A DNA stretch of 24,105 nt from a virus. The stretch lies in IMG/VR virus record IMGVR_UViG_3300027844_000158, positions 1 through 24,105 of that record, one strand, 5' to 3'. Of the stretch, positions 1-8,800 are shown piece by piece. The notes below the pieces were generated by a model. It searched no databases. It saw only the letters and a program-made list of their open reading frames with translations, and was not told the DNA's origin. The first letter of the stretch is position 1, and each line of letters begins with the position of its first letter. Both the position numbers and the translations under genes were made by a program.

Positions 1-2407
1 CAGCTACCCAAATACCTTCAACAGCTCGGGCAGTACCACCGAACCCTGGCCTAAAACTAGAAAGACCTGAATCAAGTACGTCATTATCTAAACGTCTAGG
101 ATAATTTATGATTAGTGTGTTGCCATGTCCTAACTGACCATATGAGTTCAGTCCCCAAGACCAAAGATATCCATCCTCGTCTATAGCGTAACAGCTATGA
201 CCCGCGGTCATATTTTGTCCACCACTAGCTGCAATTCTTACCATTCGTGTTCGATACAACGTGTGATAAACAGGAGGTCCTGCGAAACCGACACCACCGT
301 CGTATCGTCGATAAACATTTGTATAAGAACTACCACATCTAGCCATGTAGGCTCTAGTAGTACTTGCAAAATCTCCAGTCTGGCCGTTGGATCCAAAGCC
401 ACCGTGATAAATTTCACCATTGTTAAACAACATCATCATATAGGTATCACCACACTCTAACTGAACACACTTAGGTGGCTCTCCGTCTGGTGTATTAAAG
501 GGACTTGTGCCGCCTCTTCCACCAATCCAAAGTGACCCTGTTCCTCGACCTTCTCTATAATCATAGGATGTGGCCCAGTTTCCAGTAGCTACTGCTGATG
601 CAGTGACCGACTTTGTTCCCTGTAATCCGCCATTACCATTAGCTTGTTTCCAAATTGTAAAATCGTCAGCGGTTGTTTTTGTCACTCGGATAAAATACCA
701 ATCTTCATCAAAGATTTCTCCACCAAAACCTGTCTGGAATCGTAAAGAGCCATCCCACCAAACTTCAAAGTTGAATCCGTAGTTCTCTCTATAATAAAGA
801 GTCCAATAATAATCTTTCTGATAATACTGTTCAACTATTGTTTGACGACCTCGACCTTTACCACCATCTTTTAATTTAATATGAAAGTCAAAATGCCAAT
901 CTATACCAGTTGTTATCAAAGTCCATTTTGCATTTTCTTGAAGTCTTAAATAATCTCCATCTCCACCAAATTTAATACTTGAAGTTCCGAAGATGGCTTC
1001 ATCTGTTGAGTGCTCAGGCGAACACCATCCTGAAGTTTTATTTGTTCCATCAGGATTTCTATTATAATCGTTATGATTATATATTCCGCCAACGTCTGGG
1101 TTGGATGTAGGATGTGGCATAACAGCATAACCATTTCCACTTGAATCTACAAAAGTTCTTGCACCATCAGTTTCACTTCCAGACTGAATCAACAGGTCTG
1201 TAAAAATATCATTTGTTGCAGCTGCAACAGGAACTGTAACAGTACCTGAAGATGCATTATTCATCATACGGAAATCTTCTATATATCCATCTAAGAAAGA
1301 ATCCCATTCTTTATGATCTGTTGAACTAAACCAATCCAAAAAGTCATGACTTGTTTCGATAGCGGTAAAGATGGTGTGTTCAAAGGCATTAGCACTCTCT
1401 GTGTTTATACCCCAACGAGTTACTCCACCGGCGCCATTGATATATCCCTTGGCATGCCAGTTAGTACTTTGTTTGTTATCACCTAAAGCATAATACTTTG
1501 ATGTATCTCCAACAATTCCTTTATTAGGAAGTTTGATACAATCTCTATAGTTGCCTGTAAAGGCAGATCCTGTTGTGGTAGCCACTTTAGTTACGGCGTT
1601 ATCAAACTGACCTTTACCAGAATTTGCAGTTGTATTCCAAGTCTGAACGGCTCTAGAATCTGTATCATCAATATCATATTCTGATGTTACGAGTTGCCAA
1701 TTAGAGTTTGCTGCATAAGGATAATCACTTTCTGTTGGTGCAGCAGGCAATGTTACTTCTGTTGTACAAATATAAGTTGCTGTGGATGTCTGATGAAACC
1801 CTTGAGCTATATCAGATTGAACTGCTGTTGCCGCGGCTAATGTTCCTCCACCTAATGTTATCACAACATCGGGAACTGCATTATATCCAACACCACCGGT
1901 AACTACATCAATTCTAGTTACGGCTCCACCTACTACGATTGCCGTAGCTGTTGCTTGTGTTGTTGCGCCACCAGATGTTACTCCACCAAGTGTTACTGTA
2001 GGGGCTGAAGTATATCCAGAACCTCCTGCTGTAACTGTAATAGACGTTACTACTGTTGGTGTGTCATCCATACCGGCTGTCCCAGCCCATGGTGATGCAG
2101 CTGCAAAGTTTGGTCCGGCCTTCAAACGTCCGGCTGTTGTTTCGATAAACATAGGCACTTCGATTTGAACAACATCATTAACTCTGTAAACTGTAGCGGC
2201 AGCATGAGAATACGCACCTTTCCAGTTAAACATTGATTGCCATGTATCCCAAGAACCTGAATTTGTATCTGGATTCTGTCCGGCAGTTGTATCTGTTGTA
2301 CAAAGATGCCAATGTCCACCGTAATGAATGATATCATCTTTCAGATATGTTGCCGAAGCATCATACTCGTTTTTAATATTAAAACTAATGTTTCCTAATG
2401 TAGCCAT
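1..2407 (-). CDS. Tail fibre / host-recognition protein with lectin-like and RCC1-like regions (partial, C-terminus off window)
   Basis: An open frame runs from ATG at 2407 to the window edge with no stop: 802 complete codons, C-terminus missing. I checked the frame at several points along its length. Residues about 8-35 ([11 protein letters not shown]) match the carbohydrate-binding-like repeat of the upstream fibre gene, with a second degenerate copy after it. Residues about 118-193 hold two GGxGY beta repeats ([25 protein letters not shown]). Residues about 390-590 look like a concanavalin/LamG fold ([22 protein letters not shown], several Trp). From about residue 640 come RCC1-like blades, clearest at about 744 ([18 protein letters not shown]). 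It starts 21 nt after the preceding fibre gene, with no late promoter between, so the two are probably cotranscribed. Role in host binding is inferred from domains and position. A chaperone-like or enzymatic adhesin is possible. Confidence 0.82.
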   Translation of the reverse strand, partial: MATLGNISFNIKNEYDASATYLKDDIIHYGGHWHLCTTDTTAGQNPDTNSGSWDTWQSMFNWKGAYSHAAATVYRVNDVVQIEVPMFIETTAGRLKAGPNFAAASPWAGTAGMDDTPTVVTSITVTAGGSGYTSAPTVTLGGVTSGGATTQATATAIVVGGAVTRIDVVTGGVGYNAVPDVVITLGGGTLAAATAVQSDIAQGFHQTSTATYICTTEVTLPAAPTESDYPYAANSNWQLVTSEYDIDDTDSRAVQTWNTTANSGKGQFDNAVTKVATTTGSAFTGNYRDCIKLPNKGIVGDTSKYYALGDNKQSTNWHAKGYINGAGGVTRWGINTESANAFEHTIFTAIETSHDFLDWFSSTDHKEWDSFLDGYIEDFRMMNNASSGTVTVPVAAATNDIFTDLLIQSGSETDGARTFVDSSGNGYAVMPHPTSNPDVGGIYNHNDYNRNPDGTNKTSGWCSPEHSTDEAIFGTSSIKFGGDGDYLRLQENAKWTLITTGIDWHFDFHIKLKDGGKGRGRQTIVEQYYQKDYYWTLYYRENYGFNFEVWWDGSLRFQTGFGGEIFDEDWYFIRVTKTTADDFTIWKQANGNGGLQGTKSVTASAVATGNWATSYDYREGRGTGSLWIGGRGGTSPFNTPDGEPPKCVQLECGDTYMMMLFNNGEIYHGGFGSNGQTGDFASTTRAYMARCGSSYTNVYRRYDGGVGFAGPPVYHTLYRTRMVRIAASGGQNMTAGHSCYAIDEDGYLWSWGLNSYGQLGHGNTLIINYPRRLDNDVLDSGLSSFRPGFGGTARAVEGIWVA
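1827..1852. repeat. 26-bp exact repeat, copy A (in the RCC1-type fibre gene)
   Basis: These 26 bp are identical to 10691-10716 in the DUF4815 gene, in the same orientation. They encode [10 protein letters not shown] at the end of a GGxGY beta repeat in both proteins. Flanking sequence is similar but not identical. Confidence 0.85.
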
Positions 2408-2428
2408 ATTTCTATACTCTGTTTCTTA

Positions 2429-4543
2429 TTAAGTTGTGATGGTTAAGACCAAATGTCCGCTGCTATTAATTGAAGGTGTCTGCGCCTGACCGGCAGGAGT
2501 AAGATACCATTGTACTGAATTTTCAACATCAACTGTGGCTGAAGATCCATCTGAATCAGTTTTTGTATATGATAGTACATTATTACTATCAATACTGTAT
2601 TCATATATTGATCCATTAATTTTTGAATCTGTATATCCTTTAGTTGCCAAGTGGGCATCTATCGTAGGTGTAACCCCAGTAGCCACTGAACTAAAAACAA
2701 TCCCTCCAGTTCCGTTAGGAGTAACTGTAAGATCACCGTTGGTGTTTGTAGTTGTTATTGTATTACCGTTAAGATTAATGTTATCAACATCTAGATCGCC
2801 TGTAATATCTACTGCGGCGGTTACTGCAAATGTAGTTCCGTCGAATGTAAAATTGGCGTCATCTTCTAGTTCTCCAGATGCGCCGGCAATCACTACTCGA
2901 TTATCTGTTAAGTCTGTAACTGAAGCACTAGCCAATGTTGCTTGTGTGCCTACAGTAACATTAGGAGTTACTAAAACATTCGTTGCTTTATTATATGTAA
3001 AATCTGAATCGTCCTCGATCTCTCCGGCTGTGCCAGCAATCACTACTCGTCCAGATGTTAAGTCTGAAACTTTTGCAGTGGCCATTACGGCTGATGTCGT
3101 TGCATCAATCGTGGCCCATGAAGCAGCGCCTGTAACAGAAATGTCTCCAGTAACCGTTAATGTACTACCATCGAATGTGAGGTTAGCCTCATCACTTACA
3201 GCTGAAGTTCCATTACCTGTCAGAACTCTATTATCTACGAATGTTCCTACACCTGTACCACCGTCTGGAACTGTAATCGGTCCTGTTTCCCAACTTGGAT
3301 CTGTACCATCAGATCGCAAATAAGCACCTGCGGCTCCAGTGAGTAATTGTATATGAGATGTTGCATCTCTAGTTAAGAGTCCACCCCGTGTACTTAGTGA
3401 AACTGTAGAGTTGCCTGTAACAACTTCTTCCCAAGTAGCTAACGGTGAGTTTGTGTTTGTTGATGGCTTTTCTTCGTTGCCCGAAGAAGCACTACCAATA
3501 TGTGTTCGTAAACTAACCCAAGACGTGCCATTTTCTTTTACAACATGATTAGGCTCGTAATTCGTAGCGGCACTCCAAGCACCTAGCCATTTCAAACCAG
3601 GATTCAATAGTTCCCAGTTAGTATCAGGTGAAACTTCTCCAGGATGATTTCCTAGACTATTGATTTTGGCACTATAACTGTCACCACCATATCTTACAAC
3701 ATCGCCCGGACTGTATTGTGTACCATTTGCATAGTCACCTTTCGTTTTAAAGCCCGTTGATAAAATTTCCCAATCAGATAGATTTGCGTATGGTATAACA
3801 CCTACATTAGAACGAATGGCGACATAGTTGTAGCCTCCATATGTTACAACATCACCGATTTGGTAATTAGTTGCTACATTATGTGAATCTTCAAATTCTA
3901 ATCCAGATGCAAATACATCAAACTTTGTTTCATCCATAACAGCACTTGCTGATGTATGTGCTGTTTTACAATAGTAGACTGATGAACCATATTTAACAGT
4001 GTCACCAACTCTATAATATGTTGCAGTAGTATGGATATTCTTAAAATCAAATCCTTCTGACCACAGATCCCAATTTGCAGTATCGGCTTCTAGAGAAACA
4101 CCCGATGTATGTCCTGTCTTGGCTCGATATAAATGGCCACCGTTCTTTACAATATCACCAATCTTGTAGTAAGTTGCAGTTGTCCATGCGGCTTTCCAAT
4201 CTGTGCCGTCTGAATATACTGACCAACTTGCAGCATCAGCGTGCAATGTACTTGCACTTGATGTATGTCCTACTGTTGCAATATAAACAATTCCGCCATA
4301 TTTAACGATGTCATCAATCTTATAAAGAGTCGTAGCTGCCCACACTCCTTTCCAATCAACGCCTGCTGTTATTCTTGTCCAACTAGCCGTATCAGTATAA
4401 AAATCTGCTGCGGATGTATGATTAGCGATTGCTGCAAATGCATTTCCACCATACGTTACGATATCATCTTTAATGTATGCTGTACTGGTTACCCAAGCGC
4501 CTTGAAATTTAAATTTTAGTCTGCCTAATACAAAATCTACCAT
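2429..4543 (-). CDS. Tail fibre protein with seven tandem carbohydrate-binding-like repeats
   Basis: 704 residues. The N-terminal half (about 8-372) is seven tandem units of roughly 45-55 residues following the pattern W..tt.Y..gDiV.YgG..Y.a...htS.......W, which resembles CBM5/12-type chitin-binding modules. After about residue 390 comes a repetitive beta region with units such as RVLTGNGTSAVSDEANLTFDG, RVVIAGTAGEIEDDSDFTY and RVVIAGASGELEDDANFTFDG, typical of trimeric phage fibre shafts. The C-terminus (YEYSIDSNNVLSYTKTDSDG...) may be a receptor-binding tip or a short collagen-free cap. A perfect late promoter lies 27 nt upstream, and the leader carries a TAGGA sequence 9 nt before ATG. Its first 40 residues are related to those of the next gene, so both may attach to the baseplate in the same way. 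Sugar binding is inferred from the motif and not demonstrated. Confidence 0.85.
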   Translation of the reverse strand: MVDFVLGRLKFKFQGAWVTSTAYIKDDIVTYGGNAFAAIANHTSAADFYTDTASWTRITAGVDWKGVWAATTLYKIDDIVKYGGIVYIATVGHTSSASTLHADAASWSVYSDGTDWKAAWTTATYYKIGDIVKNGGHLYRAKTGHTSGVSLEADTANWDLWSEGFDFKNIHTTATYYRVGDTVKYGSSVYYCKTAHTSASAVMDETKFDVFASGLEFEDSHNVATNYQIGDVVTYGGYNYVAIRSNVGVIPYANLSDWEILSTGFKTKGDYANGTQYSPGDVVRYGGDSYSAKINSLGNHPGEVSPDTNWELLNPGLKWLGAWSAATNYEPNHVVKENGTSWVSLRTHIGSASSGNEEKPSTNTNSPLATWEEVVTGNSTVSLSTRGGLLTRDATSHIQLLTGAAGAYLRSDGTDPSWETGPITVPDGGTGVGTFVDNRVLTGNGTSAVSDEANLTFDGSTLTVTGDISVTGAASWATIDATTSAVMATAKVSDLTSGRVVIAGTAGEIEDDSDFTYNKATNVLVTPNVTVGTQATLASASVTDLTDNRVVIAGASGELEDDANFTFDGTTFAVTAAVDITGDLDVDNINLNGNTITTTNTNGDLTVTPNGTGGIVFSSVATGVTPTIDAHLATKGYTDSKINGSIYEYSIDSNNVLSYTKTDSDGSSATVDVENSVQWYLTPAGQAQTPSINSSGHLVLTITT

Positions 4544-4569
4544 GGTGTTGTCCTATAAATTCTTTCTAT

Positions 4570-4577
4570 TATTTATA
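4570..4577 (-). promoter_or_regulatory. T4-type late promoter for the repeat fibre gene
   Basis: A perfect TATAAATA on the minus strand in the 60-nt gap between the 149-residue gene and the 704-residue fibre gene. With T4 late-promoter geometry the transcript starts near 4564 and has a leader of about 21 nt containing a Shine-Dalgarno-like TAGGA. Confidence 0.8.
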
Positions 4578-4603
4578 CAAGTTATATTGTTTTCTATTAT
4601 GAA

Positions 4604-5053
4604 TTATGCGGCGCCGCCGCTATAATCATATGCAGGTCCATTATATCTCGCAACTAACATTCCATCACCGTTGATAAAATAAGTTAGTGCATTTTTATCA
4701 AACCGCACTTGTTGATATGCTCTAAATTCAGCATTCGTTTCATGTGCTTTTGGGGCAGCTGTTACTGCATCATCGCCAGCAGCATCTGCGGCACCTTCTT
4801 TATATCCATCTTGTAGAGTATTGATTAAAGTGCCACTTGGCAAAACTCCTGACATCATGTCTTCTAATCCATTAAAAGCAAATCCGCCATTAAAATTAAC
4901 AGTAACGGCATCTGTACCATCCCATAAAATTTTAGTATATGACAATAGTCCGTCTGCATCTCTATCTAGACCGTGCAGAGCAAACTCTGGTCCAAAATCC
5001 GCACCTGATTCAGCAACATCAACTGGAGATTTTCCTATATAATTACTTGCCAT
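4604..5053 (-). CDS. Small putative virion protein (149 aa), function unknown
   Basis: 149 residues, starting MASNYIGKSPVDVAESGADF and ending in a Gly/Ala tail (YDYSGGAA). I do not recognise a named domain. The middle (DGTDAVTVNFNGGFAFNGL) reads like a beta strand pair, and residues about 85-100 are an Ala-rich acidic stretch (KEGAADAAGDDAVTAAPKAHE) that could be a flexible linker. No signal peptide or membrane segment is seen. The ATG shares one base with the stop of the preceding gene (TAATG), so translation is probably coupled to it. Placement between the DUF4815 gene and the fibres suggests a fibre-associated or baseplate-decorating protein. That is inference from context only. Confidence 0.7.
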   Translation of the reverse strand: MASNYIGKSPVDVAESGADFGPEFALHGLDRDADGLLSYTKILWDGTDAVTVNFNGGFAFNGLEDMMSGVLPSGTLINTLQDGYKEGAADAAGDDAVTAAPKAHETNAEFRAYQQVRFDKNALTYFINGDGMLVARYNGPAYDYSGGAA

Positions 5054-5394
5054 TATGCGTCCTCAAGAAGTGATACTATACAATCCGCAGCGCTAACCGC
5101 ATCAACTTTAACTTTTAAAACTTGTAGTGCATTTAAAATTAATTTTTGTCCATTAATAATTTTAATTGTTCCATTAGCTGGAATAGGTGCACCCTTCACA
5201 AGATAAATTATTGCTGATCCACTATTAGCTGAATCATCTACGATAACATCTGCGGTGATATTATCGGTGCTTGTATTTGCAATATCTATTTCTAAAAGAA
5301 TAGATACCTTTGATGCTGGAGCAGTATACAACGTGCTGCCAGTCCCTGTACTTAATACATTCGTTTGATATGTGTTTTTAAAATCATTTGCCAT
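5053..5394 (-). CDS. Small beta-rich putative virion protein (113 aa)
   Basis: 113 residues. The pattern STGTGSTLYTAPASKVSILLEIDIANTSTDNITADVIV ... IPANGTIKIINGQKLILNALQVLKVKVDAVSAADCIVSLLE alternates hydrophobic strands with a central IPANGTI turn, consistent with a small beta-sandwich. From memory, similar short proteins sit among structural genes of marine T4-like phages and are annotated as hypothetical or structural. It has its own late promoter 19 nt upstream and no clear Shine-Dalgarno sequence. Its stop overlaps the start of the 149-residue gene by one base. Likely a head, tail or fibre decoration protein. Exact role unknown. Confidence 0.72.
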   Translation of the reverse strand: MANDFKNTYQTNVLSTGTGSTLYTAPASKVSILLEIDIANTSTDNITADVIVDDSANSGSAIIYLVKGAPIPANGTIKIINGQKLILNALQVLKVKVDAVSAADCIVSLLEDA

Positions 5395-5413
5395 TTTTTA
5401 AATTCTTTTCTTA

Positions 5414-5421
5414 TATTTATA
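5414..5421 (-). promoter_or_regulatory. T4-type late promoter for the 113-aa / 149-aa gene pair
   Basis: A perfect TATAAATA on the minus strand inside the 31-nt gap after the 68-residue gene. Predicted start near 5408 gives a leader of about 14 nt before ATG 5394. Confidence 0.78.
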
Positions 5422-5425
5422 AAGT

Positions 5426-5632
5426 TTAACCCATTGCTATTGCGATAGCCAAAACTTTTTCTGATTTGGTTAAGCCAAGCATGATATTCATAGCCTCTGT
5501 CATATCAGTGGCACCAAATGCAACCAGTTCAGCATTTATCGTAGTAAAATCACCTATATCTACTGCCAATTCATTAAATTCTTGGCGCCATTCTTCAAAT
5601 GTAAATGATTGTGGTACTAGTCTATCAGCCAT
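5426..5632 (-). CDS. Small conserved phage protein (68 aa), function unknown
   Basis: 68 residues: MADRLVPQSFTFEEWRQEFNELAVDIGD..., ending in a hydrophobic tail (LAIAIAMG). The segment SFTFEEWRQEFNELAxDIGD resembles a short motif I recall from structural-region proteins of marine phages, often fused to larger tail proteins. No enzymatic motif is visible. The start overlaps the end of the 77-residue gene by 8 nt, and an AAGGA sequence sits just before the ATG inside the upstream gene, which supports both the start and translational coupling. Probably a structural or assembly factor. Confidence 0.7.
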   Translation of the reverse strand: MADRLVPQSFTFEEWRQEFNELAVDIGDFTTINAELVAFGATDMTEAMNIMLGLTKSEKVLAIAIAMG

Positions 5633-5858
5633 GGTCCTTGTCCTGTATTAATTCTCTTAACATTGATTTTATTTCGCCCATCTCATTCTTTAAAGTATTT
5701 ATTTCAGTTCCCACAGTATCTATCTTAGCATTCTGCCTAGATATAATATTATTTCTGCGTCTAGCTAATTCAGCTGCTTTTACATTCGTATTAATTATAG
5801 CTCCTGTTTCCATATCTCTAACTAATTCGCTATGTCCTTTTACTTTAACAGTTTCCAT
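5625..5858 (-). CDS. Small coiled-coil protein (77 aa)
   Basis: 77 residues. The N-terminal part (METVKVKGHSELVRDMETGAIINTN) is followed by a basic stretch (ELARRRNNIISRQ). The second half (IDTVGTEINTLKNEMGEIKSMLRELI) has heptad spacing of hydrophobic residues, predicting an amphipathic helix or coiled coil. The ATG comes one base after the stop of the 2266-residue gene, so it is in the same transcript. No catalytic motif. From memory, short proteins with this N-terminal pattern recur beside structural genes in marine T4-like phages. A role as an oligomeric adaptor or assembly factor is inferred. Confidence 0.7.
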   Translation of the reverse strand: METVKVKGHSELVRDMETGAIINTNVKAAELARRRNNIISRQNAKIDTVGTEINTLKNEMGEIKSMLRELIQDKDHG

Positions 5859-5859
5859 A

Positions 5860-8800
5860 TTATGCCGCCAATGCTATCATTCTGAATTGTTTAATTCTTG
5901 GAGGTTTAGCTGTATTAGTTCCTTTCATTACAATCTTAATAGCGAACGATGTAAAATCATCCAAAGCTATGCCTGTACCTGAATCTTTAACTCCGGCCGT
6001 ATATATGTAATCTTTCCATTCTATTTGATTATCAGTTGTTCCGGACAGATTATCATCTACACCTGTTGTGTTAAAATAGTTCCAACCTAAATCATCAAAA
6101 ACTTCTGTCGAACCATCTGGTAATATCTTATAAAGAACCACTACTTCTGACGTACTAGGTATATTAGCTGCAAACATAACTCGCAAAGCTGTTGATGCTG
6201 ATGCTAATGTAATCTTCTTCGTGATGTAAATAGCTTTATTGTTATCACCTGAAGCTGCGATAGATGAGTTATAAACAATTCCTGTACTAACATCAGCAGC
6301 AGAATCTATTTTATTAAGTCTATTCTGCACTGTTTCTAACATCATAAGTTTGGTGTCTATCATAGGACTTAATGTATCCTTTGTAGACTTCAAAGTAGCA
6401 ACCACTTTCAAAGATTTCGCTCCAGCCATTTCATTAGTTTCATTTATTTGTGAAGCTATCATCATAGAAGAATCAAATAGATATGGTAGTGCATTTGTTA
6501 TAGGTAAAGCATCCGACAAATTTGTAGGAACAAAAGCATTTTGTGTTGATGGTCCATTTGGACTTCTTGCCGTTGTAGGTTGTGCTTTAAATGTAAGTGT
6601 AGTATTTGCTCTAGACTCAGCATGAAAGAATGGAGTAATTATATCCATAATTATGTTACGAGTTACTTTAACTTTAGAGCCGCCCCCAATCAAAGCAGAT
6701 GTAGCTGGATATAATGCATTAACTGTTATCAAGAAACTATCATCTTCTATACCACTAATTGCTATATGTGTTTTATTAATCTCTGTCAATGGAATTCCAG
6801 CCAACATATATAAGGCAACAGGTTCCGCAGTAGCATGAGCTACTGCAACAGTTAGAGCCGTACCATCTGACGTACCTCTAGTACATCCTGTTAAGTCATT
6901 TGTTGATATACCGGCATAGGTAATAACTTCATCTTCAATTTTAATTGTTCCAGAAGCTGGAAAGTTTGAAGCATCTGTCACTGTTATTGTAGTGTCAACG
7001 GCTGATAATGTTTCATTCAGCGTTGTTGCACTAATTTCAGATTCCACTCCTGATATGATTACGTTATCTGTTGTAGAATACATACCATGAGGCTCTGTTC
7101 TAGGAACACCAGGCATCTTAAATCTAAACCTAACATCCCTACTAGCATTGGTCAATGTTATTGGATTTTGATCCAACGTAACAATTCCTTCTGGTATACT
7201 TGTGGTACTATCTAGAGCTGTATTATGGGTTGTGAAACTTCCTGTTACACTAGTATCAAATTTAGCTCGATATAAAATAAATGTTAAATCTTCTAATTGA
7301 CTAGGAGACCATGTATGAGCATTTTGAGATTTAAATAATGAACCGCCGGCGGCCTGTTCAGATATCATACTCTTTCCACCAAGATCCATTTGACCCATTC
7401 GAGCTATCCAAAGTTTGTAATCTGGACTATCACATCGAACCACTATAGCATACTCTCCTCTCCTCTGCACAAAAATTGGTTGTGGAAATACAAAAGAAGT
7501 AGCTACTGAAGCATCATCACTTATATTAATATCCTCTTGATCTTTCCAAGCCAAGGCATTAGGAATTCCATTCTGAGCAAGAGGATAACCATTTTCGACA
7601 TTTACTATCTCTACACTAACCGGAATTTTAACATCGGAACTAGTCGCTTTCGATTGCAGATAAAGATCACATTTCGTTATATAACAACCTTCACCTTCGG
7701 TTGCATCTAATTCAACAAAAAATGTTTGTGCTAAAGGATCTGAATGGGTTGGATTAGGCCTAGGTATTCCCCAAGTTCTATATGTTTCCCATCTAAAGGT
7801 TCCTTTCCAAACTCGTAAGTGAACTTCTCTCCAATGATTGATTCGTCCTTTAGCCTCTAACATAGCTGAGCCAAAAGTACCAGGTTCTGGAATAGTTGAA
7901 GAGGTTACATGAGCTAACCGGCCTCCCGATAAATTATTCTCATCATCAGAAAGTTTAAAAGATTTCATGCCTGTAGTAAATTTCAACGTAGGTGTTTCTG
8001 GTAAATCAAACACTCCATCTAAATCTCCTTTTGAATCACTAATCATAGGCATACCGTAAGCACCAGAAGATACAGTAGCCGCCGATGATAATAACCATGA
8101 TCTGGCTGAAGTATCATTAACTCCTCTCTGGAGACCTGTAAAAGTAGTTCCAGTTTTGGAGGTATAAATTATTTGTTCGATAAGTGTTCCATCAGTTATC
8201 TTAATTGTTCCTGATGTAGGAAATCCTGCCGTTGTTGTTACTGTTAAAGTTGTTCCTGTTTTAGCTAAATCTGCACCTATGACTGTATCAACTTCAGAAA
8301 CTCCCCTAGGTTTAACATACGCCGAGACCGCTATTTCATCAAAGAATGGCCACAATTTAGTATGTGGTTTAAATCCTTTAGCTGTAAATCCTAATTCAGA
8401 TCCTTTAATCCATGGATCTGGATCCCAATCTACAATTTCTCCAGCAGGATCATAATCAGGATGTAATTCATCCTTTACAATTTCAGCATCAACAACACCT
8501 TTATCCCAGTATCTGGTCCAACCTATATCATAAGGATCTCTATATCGAATAGTAACAGATTTATCAAATGCTCTCTCTGTAACTTCTCCAGCAGCTCCAG
8601 CACTTGTTACTGATCCACTAGTGACTTCGTATCCAGCTCCAGATCCTCCAGCATCAACTTTCGCTTTTTCAAATGCAGTAGTATCTTCAATATATTTGGT
8701 ATCATACTTGGTATAATCTGATCTAGCCCAAGTATAAATTTCACCGTCATCCCATGTTATTTTACCAATCCAATTAGCTACAGCAAACGGATTAATCATC

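Noticed and set aside
3032-3070. Possible CRISPR-like or direct repeat with 2881-2920
   Set aside because: The similar stretches encode tandem fibre-shaft units (VVIAGxxGExEDDxxFT). They are coding repeats without spacers.
2535-3323. 262-codon plus-strand ORF opposite the repeat fibre gene
   Set aside because: It is the antisense shadow of a repetitive, Thr/Val-rich fibre region. The product is low-complexity (V, S, T, P), with no ribosome-binding site and no domain.
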